30,135 nt of DNA from JBQTIM01 sp052388135 (GTDB taxonomy: Bacteria; Elusimicrobiota; Elusimicrobia; FEN-1173): NCBI GenBank assembly GCA_052388135.1, contig JBQTIM010000019.1:1-30135 (forward strand). The letters are read 5' to 3'. Position 1 is the stretch's first letter. Each line of letters opens with the position of its first letter. Positions 1 through 8,493 of this stretch are shown piece after piece. The notes below the pieces were generated by a model. It saw only the letters and a list, made by a program, of their open reading frames with translations. It did not search any database and was not told the DNA's origin. The position numbers and the translations under genes were made by a program.

Positions 1-262
1 AAGCTTGGTTCGCCTCTTGGCGGCCATGAAGTCGAGGCAAACCGAGCCCTTGCTTTTGGATATCCTTCGTCTTCCGTTCCGGGGCCGTGCCGCAGGGGTC
101 GCCGCCGAATCCCTCCGCTCGCTTTCATAAAGGGAGGATAGCGCTCGGAGGGATTCGGCGGCGACCCCTGCGGCACGGCCCCGGAACGGAAGACGAAGGA
201 TATCCAAAAGCAAGGGCTCGGTTTGCCTCGACTTCATGGCCGCCAAGAGGCGAACCAAGCTT
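1..262. repeat. Perfect inverted repeat at the window edge, 117-bp arms and 28-bp spacer
   Basis: Bases 1-117 are the exact reverse complement of 146-262, separated by 118-145. Both outer ends are HindIII sites (AAGCTT at 1-6 and 257-262), and the repeat begins exactly at the first base. On the minus strand the right arm reads as plausible helical protein (LVRLLAAMKSRQTEPLLLDI), while the left arm reads as basic, low-complexity sequence typical of antisense. The simplest reading is a fold-back artefact at a contig end, with the true sequence ending near base 118-145. A natural hairpin inside the gene cannot be excluded. Confidence 0.93.
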
Positions 263-3200
263 ATTGATTGTAAGCGAAGCTGTTTGAGATGTAGGTCCCC
301 TGCTTGTCCGCGCAGGGAAAGCTTTATTTGGCCCAATATTTCCCTTGCCAATGAAATCTTTTGGGTGTTGTCTTGAAGACGCGACATGCGCGTGAGGGCC
401 TCGTCCACGGTTTCCCGGCGCGCCACGAGGATTTGCCGGAAGGAGGAGTTGAGCACGTCGTCCCGGTCCATTTCGGGAGACGCGTAGGTTTGCACGACCA
501 AGCCAAGATCGCTCTGCAGGAAAGCCGCCAGGGCGGCGTTGCTTTTTACTCCTTGCTCATGAAGCAAGGGGCGGACGCCGGTGACGGCCATGTTCATGAT
601 GACGAGACGTCCGCCGGGGCTCAATCGGGACCGGACGTCTTGGAGAACCCGGCGGTAATCGACGTAATTCAATATGTCGGACAGGATGATGGTTTGAAAC
701 GAGGCTGTTTCGTCGCCCACATGACGTCTCAAGAACCCGCGCACAGGGCGCCTTCTGAAAGTGGAATCAAGGTCTTGGATATCGCCTTCAATGAGCAGCG
801 TGGGCAGGGAGGCGTCCTCTCTGTAAATGGCCGGCCGGGAGAGTCCGGCGTCCACGCCCACCACGGCTCGGCCGGGTTTCGGAGCCAGCGCCTGGGAGAC
901 GGGGGTCTCCCCGGAGCCGAGGTCCAAAACCAGCGAGCCTATTTCGTTCCTATCGTCCAGCTCGCGCAACAGCGCCGTCAGTTGATTTTTGGCCTCGGAC
1001 CCGGCCCCATAGGGGCGGCCGTTCAAAAGATTCGTTATGTAGGTCCACCATCCGCGATCACGATCGGATAGACCCTGGCGGGTCTGTCCCTCCGGGAAAT
1101 GGGAAGGCGTTCCGCGGGGCTCTCCTGGCAAATTGGGGAGGAGAATTCGGGCGGCGTCGTCGTCGCTTGTTAAGGTTTTGATCATGGTGTTCGGCGAACG
1201 GGGGTCGTTTTTATATTCCAAGCCACCAAAGAATTCAGCGCTGCGACCCCATAAAACGGTGACGGCTATTCTTTCGAACCCCGATCGGGCCATCCAGGGA
1301 TGGAAGGATTCCGTCATCCACCGGGTCATGGAGAGGCGTTCCTTATGGCCATGGGGGTAAAGGTCATTGTAGTGCTCTTGGAGGGCGCCGGGTCCCAAGC
1401 GCACGGTTCGCGGCGCGTCCGGGTCCACGGATAAATTCAGGGCGAACACTTTCGTGGACGGGACAATCAAAGGGCTGTCGTGAACGCTGATATGGATGGA
1501 GCGCCCGTCCTCCGAAAATTCCCTGAAAATCCACGTCTCAAAAGGAAAGCGAGGCAGCCCGCTTTCGATTTCCTCCTCACTCCAGTCAAAAGGCCGGCGC
1601 CGGGATGCCGCATCGTCCGGCGTGAGAGCGGCTGCTCCATCCGTTTTTTTTGTTGGGGATGGCGCGGCCAGCAACACGACGGCCATGGAGAAAGAGGCGC
1701 CGGAGCCGAGGCTCCCGCCGTGAAGAATGGAGAACGCGGCGAAAGCCGCCAAGGCGGCTGCCAACGTCAAAGCCGGGCGGGTTTTCGCCGCTTGAGCGGT
1801 TGATCCGGCCAGGCGGCGCCATTGGGAAAGCGCGTTTTCGACCCGGCTCGAAACGCGCTGAAAGAGGCCGAAGCGGGTAAGCGGGCGCGCCGGAGGCTCA
1901 GAGGCGCGGCGTTCGGTTCGAAAGTGGAGCGCGGAGGAAACCAGGAAAGCGGCTGCGATCGGGATATTAAGCGTCGGGAAAATTACAAAGGGGAGGCTGT
2001 AAGACAGGCGGCGCAGGGCGAGGGGCGAAAGGAAATCTTTCTTGAGCTCGCGGCCCCAACGCCAGTCTTCGCCGCGTCGCCTGGCCGCCAGCCAGCGGGA
2101 AATGGTGTGGGCGAAGAGGAATGCGGGTCCGGCGGCCAGCAGGCCCACGGCCTGCGCCAACGGGATGGGCAGCCCTCCGGAAACCAGCAGGGGTGGAAGC
2201 ACGGCCAAGGCTCCGTAACGGAACAGGCCTTCTTCCGCCAGCGAAATGAGGACATCGTACCCCAGAGCGAACCTCGGGCTTAAGCCGGGTCTCAGCCCCC
2301 AGGGCTCCAAAATATCGTCCCGCGCCGGGGTCTCGCGGGAAGCCTCCGGCGGCGCTTCAGGCCCGTCAGCGGAGTAAAGACGGCGAAACTCGTCGAGGGC
2401 GGCGTAGGCCATCGCTATCGAGGATGCGGTGATCCTTTCCTCCAGGGTTTTCCTATCCTCGGCGTGGGAGAACCGTATCACGGTCTTCGTTCTGTGGGTC
2501 GCCAATTCCTGGATGCCCCGGCCGAGGTCGTGCAGGTGAGAATGCTGGGCGGGGAGGGCCGAACGCAGCGCGACCCTGTCCAGGAGGTCCTGGATTTCTT
2601 CGCGGTCGGGCCGGGCGGGCCCGAAATTGGATTCCGCCACCGTCATCGTGACGCGCACATGAGTTTCCGCCTGGGTGTCTTCCGGGAATAGGTTTTGAAA
2701 TTGGCGCTGGGCTGCAACCTGGATCCGGTCCGCGAGCCCCGTCAGATCGTCTTCCGACATGGGTCTCCCTGTGACGACGAAGAATTCATCGGGCCGGCCG
2801 AGGAACAGAGCATCCTCTTCGCGGGAGCGGCGAAGCAATATGCTGTCTATCTCCATGGCGGTTCGAGCGATGAACATGTCCATGGTTTCATGGTCCAGAA
2901 CCTCATTGACGCCTTTGCCTCCGGAATACTCGCCGTGGCCCCTGAGGCGGGTCATCGTCAGGAAAATTTGCAGAAGCTCGCGGCGGATGTCCACGGGGAA
3001 TCGGTATTGCATTTGAATTTTTATGACTTGCGTGGGCCCGGATCGCCGGCTCAAGTAGCGGCCCAAATACGACCGGCCGAAAGCCGGCACGGACGCGGCC
3101 AGGGCTTGCGCGGGGAGGCCGGCCTGCTCGCCCAAAATTTCCAGCCGCTGCCTTTTTTCAGCCAGCAACGCTTTCTCCCGATAGGTGAGCGGCCGCATGG

Positions 3201-6200
3201 AGTGTTTCTTTCCCCGCGCGCCGGCGGTTGATTCCGATTCTCCATCCTCGGCCCGGCTCAGGCGGCTCTCTTGCCGCGATTGATCCGCCGCGGCCAGCTC
3301 TTGATCCAAGTCCCTTTCGCCGGGAGCGGCCGCCGGGTCCGGCACGAACGCGCCCAGGGACACGCCGGGCGCGCGCAGGGGGACGGTGAAATCCGGGAGC
3401 GGCTCAACGGAACCCCCCGCCTTGGCCGCTTCCGCGTTGAGCCAGCGGATGGCGTCCAGGTACGCCGTCGAAAGGTCCCGTCCCTCGCGGTTGTAGACCA
3501 CGGTCCATCCCGCGCGGGTGTTGTGGATGCCCGCCAAACCGCGTCCCCGGCGGGGCCGGTTGAGGCGGCGGGCCGTTTTTTTCTGGATACGCTCCCATTG
3601 GGCTTCCGTCAATCCTCGCGCCTCGAACCGGCCGAAGCCGTAGCGGGCGGCCGTGCGGGCGTCGAAGGAAGCCGCCGCGTCTTTGATGGCCTGGAGGCCG
3701 GCGCCCGGCCAGTCGCCGTTGCGGGGATAGAGGACGCCTATGAACTCGTCGCCCCCCTGGCGGCCGGCGGTGTGCTTTCGAAAAAGTGGATTTTGCTTCT
3801 TGAATTCCTTGAAGACCGCGGCCAGGACGCCCTGCATCAGGCCGTCCACGGTGCGGCGCCCGTAGAGATTGTTCAAAACGCGCATGTTGGTCAGGTCGCC
3901 GAAAACCACGGCCGCCCCCGGCTCGCGCCCAATGTGGCCGCGCAGGAAATTCTTCAGCCTTTCTCCGCTGGGCGGCTCGTCTTCCCTGTGGTTGACTCTG
4001 TAATGCCCCCGCAGGAAGATGGCGACCGACAGCGCGTAAGCCGCCGAAGCGGCGGGCAGGGAGGCGAAGGCGGGATGAGCCATGCCCATGAGTATTTGAA
4101 GCATGAGAGGCAGAGAGGCGGCGAGCACAAGGATGGCGGCCACGCGAATCCGCCCCGCCAAGCCCTTCCGATGCGATGGGAAAAACAGATCCGCGACATG
4201 CCCCGCCAGAAAAAAACCCGCCGTCGCGATGGCCGAAGCGTAAAGAGAGGCCGTGGGGCTCTGGCCGAACAACAAGAGAACGGCGGACATGACGGCTCCA
4301 ACCGCGGAGGAGACAATGCTTTCCTCTTTCCAGCCCCTTTCACGGGCGTAATCCCGCAGGGACCAGGTGGGATACCTCCAGTCTTTGTACCAAAGCCAGG
4401 AGCCGGAGTTCTTCCGAGCGCGGGCTTCCTGAACGGCCCGGCTTTCGCCCACCCGCCAGCGCCCGCTGTTCATCTGGCGGGCCAGGACGGGATCCGCCTT
4501 GAGCCAGCCGAGCAGCCGCTGGGCGGTCAGAGGAGAGCCGGCCACCAAGCGGCCCTCGAGAAATTCCACGACGCCGTCCACGGCGCCGTTTTGCCAGAAC
4601 ATCCACCACCCGACGCGGCTGTTCCCGGGACGGGCGGGCTCATCGCCGCGCTCCTTCAGATATTCGCTGAACGCTCCAAGCGAAGCGGGCTCGCCGATTT
4701 TGCGCAGGACGACGAAGGCGCCATGAGGATTCTCCGCCACCTCAAAGCCGGCCATGCGGAATTCCTCGTCGGAAAAAGGCAGGTCCGAAGAAGGATCCAC
4801 TTCCTGAATGCTGACGCCGCCTGTCTTGGTCAGCCGGGAAATATGGATGAGCGCCTGGAACTCTTCCAATCGGCTCGCATAAGACGCCTCCGGTCCGGAC
4901 GGCGTGAGGGCGTCGAGAACGAGATGCCCCACGGTGACATCGTAGGGGGCGTCGAGCATATGGGCGGGAGGGCTCAGAATGTTGCCGTGGATCATCTTCG
5001 CCCCGCGATCGTTTCCATAGCGGATGAAAGCCTTTTCCCGCTCCAAACCTTCGGCCTCCAGGCCGAGGCTCGTCAAGAGGTGTACGAAACTCCCGGGCCC
5101 GGGACCGATTTCCAGAATACGGGCGCCGCCGTCCAGGCGGCCGTGCTGAAGCAGGGCGCGCAGGACGCGGAAGTAGGCCGCCGGCATGTTGTTCCTGGCC
5201 ACGCTCCAGATGTAGCGCGAATAGCCGGCCTCGCCGCCCTCTTCAGGCGGGAACCGCTCCACGGCGGCCCGGTGGTAGGCGCGAGCGGCATCGGATTGCA
5301 GGAACGCGAACAAGTCGTCGGTGTTCATGGCCGCGATGCGTTCCAGTCCCACTGCCGGTTTCGGCCGGTCCGTGTTGTTCGCGGGCGACTCCAAAAGGCC
5401 GAAGAAGCCAAGATTGTCGGCGATCCCCGCCCACTCCTGGGAAAAGGGCACGCCGCCGGCTATAAGCCTGGTGTCCAAGCCGCGGTTTCGAGCCTCGTCG
5501 AAACTCAATGGCGCGAAGCCCAGACCTTGTTCGAGGAAAGCCTTTTCGTCTTCGCGGGGCAACAGCTTTAAGTTGGCGTAAGACCGGCCGTTGCGAAGGA
5601 ACCAATCCTGATAACGCGGGTCCACCGGCCGGGCTTCGGCCATGGCGGCCTGATAATCAGCTCTTCCGAGAAGGGCTCTCAGCGCTGCCGCCAAATTTTC
5701 CCGCCCGGGCTCCGGCCTCCCCGTGCTTTTCCGCATGAATTCCATGGCTTTGGCCTTCGCTCCGTCGGTTCTGGAATGGAAACCGGGGGGGACGGGGGTG
5801 TTGGGGTCGGCGTCCAGCCTCAGCAGGGTTTCCAGGCCGTACCGGATTTGGCTGAACTCTCCGGCCGGTCCGGAAAGAGGAAGATGAGGAGAACCCCCTG
5901 GGTATTCGGCGAATTGGCCGTCCAAGAAACCCAAATAGTAGCGGTCCCCGCTGGACTTATCGGTGACGATGGCCCAGTAATGAATTTCGTTCCCGTAACG
6001 GCGGATGAATCGCCCCGCGTGGATTTCCACCGCGGCGCGGTCCTGGAAATGGCGCAAAAGGATTTCTCCGGAAAGGGCCGCCGCCGCTTCGCACGTGAAG
6101 GGGTATTGAGGCAGGGACCTTCGCAGCGCCTCGTGCAGGCGCTGGTTCCACCGATCCACAAGATCTTGAAGCTCTTGTCCGAAGGGACTGGAAAAAGGCG

Positions 6201-8454
6201 TTCGTTGACGATGGAAAGCGAGGATGGTTTCCAGGGTTTTGGGATCAGGCCAAGAAGAATCGTAATGGTTGGGCGATCCGGCAGCCCTGCCAGGAAAAGG
6301 GAGGATGGGAAGCGCGAAACTCCAGCCGGCTACGGCGGCGGGCAGAAGCTGGCTGCCGTTGTAGAGGAGGATCAACGCCGCGGCCGTGACGAGGCCGGCC
6401 GTCGGAGCAGGGTGGGACCGCGCGAACGATCGAAGACGGGCGACGACGGCGCGGACGAAGGAAGCGAATTGCCGGCCCGCTTGCGCGGCCAAGGTTTTCA
6501 TGGTCACGGCGGCGGCGCTGAACTTGGCCGCGGTTTTCAACCCCTCGACCGGGGCCGATCCGGGCGCGCCGGAGTTTCGGCGCAGGGCGGTTTGAACGTT
6601 GCCGCTGTGTTTCGCGTAGTCCGGCGGGGCGGTCGCGGCCAGGGCGCGGGGGTAGAGCAGGGAAATGGGTTCGCCGGCTATGAGCTTTTCCAGGGGGAGG
6701 GGGTCGCGGGCGAAGACGTCCAGGTAATTTTTGGACGCGTCCAGGCTCCCCTCCACGCGGGGCGTGACGACGGCGTAGGAAACGCCGGAGCGTTTGAAAC
6801 CGTCCGTGAGGCCTTCCGTGTGGAACCCGCCGGCCACCAACACGGCGGCGGGGATTTTCTCCGCTTTCATGCGGGCCAGGATGTTGCGGCTCAACGCCTC
6901 GTTGCGGCGGATGGCCGCGCGGCAGAAATCCTCGAAGGGGCGGAGGAGTTCCTCGCCGGCCGGCTCGGGCCCGGCCGCCGGCCCCGCGGTCCATTCGCGG
7001 AGACGCGAGGGGATGCGGAGGACGTCGGCGCGGCGGGCCTCGTATTTCGCCCAGGCCTCCGGCGTCATTTCCAGGTTCAAGAGACGGTCCAACAGGGCGT
7101 GGTCCCGGTCCAAGGCCAGCAGGCGCTTTTGCGCGTCGCCGTCGGCCAGCCGGTCTCCCAGCGATTCCTCCAAAGCGTCCAGTTCCTTCAGGAGATTTTC
7201 CCGGTGAATTTTTTCGGCGGCTTTGACGTAGTCGATGTAGGAAGCGAGACGGGGGTGGGCCGAGAGGGAAATTTTGTGGCGCGCGCAGAGGTTCCGGAGA
7301 AACTCGTAGTAATCTCCGTAGCTCATCCGGCCCATGCGGTAGAGGAGGCTTTGCTGGACGAGGCCGTTGAGGGACGCCTCGTCGGCCCGCGCGGCCAGCT
7401 CCTCGATGAGGGCCAGGCGCTCTTTTTCCACGGCGGCGAAGTCCAGGGATTTTTCCCGGCGCAGGGCGTCCCGCAGAAGGCGCAGGTTGGGATAAGAGGC
7501 CGGGCTCCGGCCGCCGGTCTTGGCGTGGGCCGACAGCAGATAGCCGACGTAGGTTCCCAAATCCTCCTTTTTCTCCCGGTAGGCCGCCGCGCGTCGGTCG
7601 TAGGCCTTAAGGCCGGGGGAATAAATTTTTTCTTTGAGGACGTCCAGCCGCCGCGCCTGAATTTCCAACCGCCGGCGACCTTCCGGTTTCAGGCGCAGGG
7701 ATTCTTTCACGGCGCGGATGTTGTCGAGGTAAAGCGGAGTGTCCTCGGAGCCCCAAAGGGTCAATTCTTTGGCCGCCGTCAGGGCGATGTGCTCGGGCCC
7801 GCCCAGCAGGCCCCGCTTGAGGAAATCCTCCGAGGCGCGTTCCAGGGCGGCCTTGTCCGCCGAGGCGCGGATATCCCCGGTAACGAACCCGCCCTCGGCC
7901 CCTTCCAGGCCGATGAGGCCGATGCCGCGCTCCTCGGCCAATCCTTGCAGGATGCGGGCCATGTTCTTCTGGGCCTCGTAATGCCCGTGCACGTCTTGGA
8001 TGTGGACGATGAGGGGCGCCGCCGGGTCCTTCGCCAGGTAAATTTCCCGGACGGTACCGAAGGGGAGGACGACTTGCGAAAGCCACGTGGGCAGACTGCG
8101 GACGTCGGCGGGAAGGGGCAACCCGCGCTCGCGGGAGAGGGATTGCGGGGCCGGCATCGCGCCGGGCGCCGCCGCGGTGGCGTGGAGGCCCAAGGCCACG
8201 GGCGCCGCGGGCAGGCGCGCCAGGGTTTGGTAGGCTTCGGCGGCTGGCCCATTTTTCCGGCCGTCGGAACCGGCGAGCTCCTTGACGGCGGCGCGCCTTT
8301 GCTCCCAGAAGCTTTTTTCCGCCGCGTGGGCCGCGGCCACGTTGGTGTAGAAATAGACTCCCGCCAGGATCAGCGCCAGGAGGCTTTTCGGGTTTCTTAT
8401 TTGAGGCAGAAGACTGGCCGGATGCATATAGTAAAAAGTAGTATAGATGGGCAT
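1..8454 (-). CDS. Giant multidomain membrane protein, 3' end missing (at least 2,818 codons)
   Basis: One minus-strand frame stays open from ATG at 8454 to base 1, with no stop seen when every triplet was read. Features in residue order: signal-like hydrophobic segment (about 24-44, ending AHA); ChaN/TraB-like domain (about 140-570) with HIQDVHGHYEAQ (D154, H156, H158), E184 and GGFHTEG (H545); membrane segment near 687-710; possible Cys/His domain (C788, H825); methyltransferase motif LEIGPGPG (E1115); membrane cluster about 1375-1475; GGDEF signature 1567-1571; degenerate GGDEF-like GRPDEF at 1886-1891; CPBP-like EEGLFR (2074-2079) and FLFAH (2112-2116) within membrane helices; more hydrophobic segments near 2150-2260; a second methyltransferase motif LDLGSG (about 2510-2515); a helical, HEAT-like tail. 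The start has only a weak upstream AAGAG; ATG 8427 is an alternative. The overall function is unknown. Giant proteins of this kind are known from Omnitrophota. Codons from about base 130 leftward lie in the terminal palindrome and are probably not real. Confidence 0.85.
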   Translation of the reverse strand, partial: MPIYTTFYYMHPASLLPQIRNPKSLLALILAGVYFYTNVAAAHAAEKSFWEQRRAAVKELAGSDGRKNGPAAEAYQTLARLPAAPVALGLHATAAAPGAMPAPQSLSRERGLPLPADVRSLPTWLSQVVLPFGTVREIYLAKDPAAPLIVHIQDVHGHYEAQKNMARILQGLAEERGIGLIGLEGAEGGFVTGDIRASADKAALERASEDFLKRGLLGGPEHIALTAAKELTLWGSEDTPLYLDNIRAVKESLRLKPEGRRRLEIQARRLDVLKEKIYSPGLKAYDRRAAAYREKKEDLGTYVGYLLSAHAKTGGRSPASYPNLRLLRDALRREKSLDFAAVEKERLALIEELAARADEASLNGLVQQSLLYRMGRMSYGDYYEFLRNLCARHKISLSAHPRLASYIDYVKAAEKIHRENLLKELDALEESLGDRLADGDAQKRLLALDRDHALLDRLLNLEMTPEAWAKYEARRADVLRIPSRLREWTAGPAAGPEPAGEELLRPFEDFCRAAIRRNEALSRNILARMKAEKIPAAVLVAGGFHTEGLTDGFKRSGVSYAVVTPRVEGSLDASKNYLDVFARDPLPLEKLIAGEPISLLYPRALAATAPPDYAKHSGNVQTALRRNSGAPGSAPVEGLKTAAKFSAAAVTMKTLAAQAGRQFASFVRAVVARLRSFARSHPAPTAGLVTAAALILLYNGSQLLPAAVAGWSFALPILPFPGRAAGSPNHYDSSWPDPKTLETILAFHRQRTPFSSPFGQELQDLVDRWNQRLHEALRRSLPQYPFTCEAAAALSGEILLRHFQDRAAVEIHAGRFIRRYGNEIHYWAIVTDKSSGDRYYLGFLDGQFAEYPGGSPHLPLSGPAGEFSQIRYGLETLLRLDADPNTPVPPGFHSRTDGAKAKAMEFMRKSTGRPEPGRENLAAALRALLGRADYQAAMAEARPVDPRYQDWFLRNGRSYANLKLLPREDEKAFLEQGLGFAPLSFDEARNRGLDTRLIAGGVPFSQEWAGIADNLGFFGLLESPANNTDRPKPAVGLERIAAMNTDDLFAFLQSDAARAYHRAAVERFPPEEGGEAGYSRYIWSVARNNMPAAYFRVLRALLQHGRLDGGARILEIGPGPGSFVHLLTSLGLEAEGLEREKAFIRYGNDRGAKMIHGNILSPPAHMLDAPYDVTVGHLVLDALTPSGPEASYASRLEEFQALIHISRLTKTGGVSIQEVDPSSDLPFSDEEFRMAGFEVAENPHGAFVVLRKIGEPASLGAFSEYLKERGDEPARPGNSRVGWWMFWQNGAVDGVVEFLEGRLVAGSPLTAQRLLGWLKADPVLARQMNSGRWRVGESRAVQEARARKNSGSWLWYKDWRYPTWSLRDYARERGWKEESIVSSAVGAVMSAVLLLFGQSPTASLYASAIATAGFFLAGHVADLFFPSHRKGLAGRIRVAAILVLAASLPLMLQILMGMAHPAFASLPAASAAYALSVAIFLRGHYRVNHREDEPPSGERLKNFLRGHIGREPGAAVVFGDLTNMRVLNNLYGRRTVDGLMQGVLAAVFKEFKKQNPLFRKHTAGRQGGDEFIGVLYPRNGDWPGAGLQAIKDAAASFDARTAARYGFGRFEARGLTEAQWERIQKKTARRLNRPRRGRGLAGIHNTRAGWTVVYNREGRDLSTAYLDAIRWLNAEAAKAGGSVEPLPDFTVPLRAPGVSLGAFVPDPAAAPGERDLDQELAAADQSRQESRLSRAEDGESESTAGARGKKHSMRPLTYREKALLAEKRQRLEILGEQAGLPAQALAASVPAFGRSYLGRYLSRRSGPTQVIKIQMQYRFPVDIRRELLQIFLTMTRLRGHGEYSGGKGVNEVLDHETMDMFIARTAMEIDSILLRRSREEDALFLGRPDEFFVVTGRPMSEDDLTGLADRIQVAAQRQFQNLFPEDTQAETHVRVTMTVAESNFGPARPDREEIQDLLDRVALRSALPAQHSHLHDLGRGIQELATHRTKTVIRFSHAEDRKTLEERITASSIAMAYAALDEFRRLYSADGPEAPPEASRETPARDDILEPWGLRPGLSPRFALGYDVLISLAEEGLFRYGALAVLPPLLVSGGLPIPLAQAVGLLAAGPAFLFAHTISRWLAARRRGEDWRWGRELKKDFLSPLALRRLSYSLPFVIFPTLNIPIAAAFLVSSALHFRTERRASEPPARPLTRFGLFQRVSSRVENALSQWRRLAGSTAQAAKTRPALTLAAALAAFAAFSILHGGSLGSGASFSMAVVLLAAPSPTKKTDGAAALTPDDAASRRRPFDWSEEEIESGLPRFPFETWIFREFSEDGRSIHISVHDSPLIVPSTKVFALNLSVDPDAPRTVRLGPGALQEHYNDLYPHGHKERLSMTRWMTESFHPWMARSGFERIAVTVLWGRSAEFFGGLEYKNDPRSPNTMIKTLTSDDDAARILLPNLPGEPRGTPSHFPEGQTRQGLSDRDRGWWTYITNLLNGRPYGAGSEAKNQLTALLRELDDRNEIGSLVLDLGSGETPVSQALAPKPGRAVVGVDAGLSRPAIYREDASLPTLLIEGDIQDLDSTFRRRPVRGFLRRHVGDETASFQTIILSDILNYVDYRRVLQDVRSRLSPGGRLVIMNMAVTGVRPLLHEQGVKSNAALAAFLQSDLGLVVQTYASPEMDRDDVLNSSFRQILVARRETVDEALTRMSRLQDNTQKISLAREILGQIKLSLRGQAGDLHLKQLRLQSISLVRLLAAMKSRQTEPLLLDILRLPFRGRAAGVAAESLRALSSLYESERRDSAATPAARPRNGRRRISKSKGSVCLDFMAAKRRTKL

Positions 8455-8493
8455 AGGTAAAGATACTCTTAAGGAAATGTAAAATATTTGTAA
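8455..8493. promoter_or_regulatory. AT-rich divergent intergenic region
   Basis: Only 39 bases separate the start of the giant minus-strand gene from the start of the plus-strand nitrilase gene. The surrounding stretch, about 8415-8520, is strikingly AT-rich against a GC-rich background. It must hold the promoters of both divergent genes, probably overlapping the start of each reading frame. No pair of -35/-10 boxes stands out, so none is assigned. An AAGGA at 8471-8475 is too far (18 bases) from the nitrilase ATG to be a normal ribosome binding site. Confidence 0.45.

Noticed and set aside
3271..5571. Plus-strand open frame of 766 codons
   Set aside because: Exactly antisense to the giant minus-strand gene, rich in Arg, Gly, Gln and Val with no recognisable motif. 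The minus frame has GGDEF, methyltransferase and membrane motifs instead.
5776..8460. Plus-strand open frame of 894 codons
   Set aside because: Same phase as the previous shadow and antisense to the N-terminal third of the giant gene. It has low-complexity composition and ends at a stop in the AT-rich spacer.
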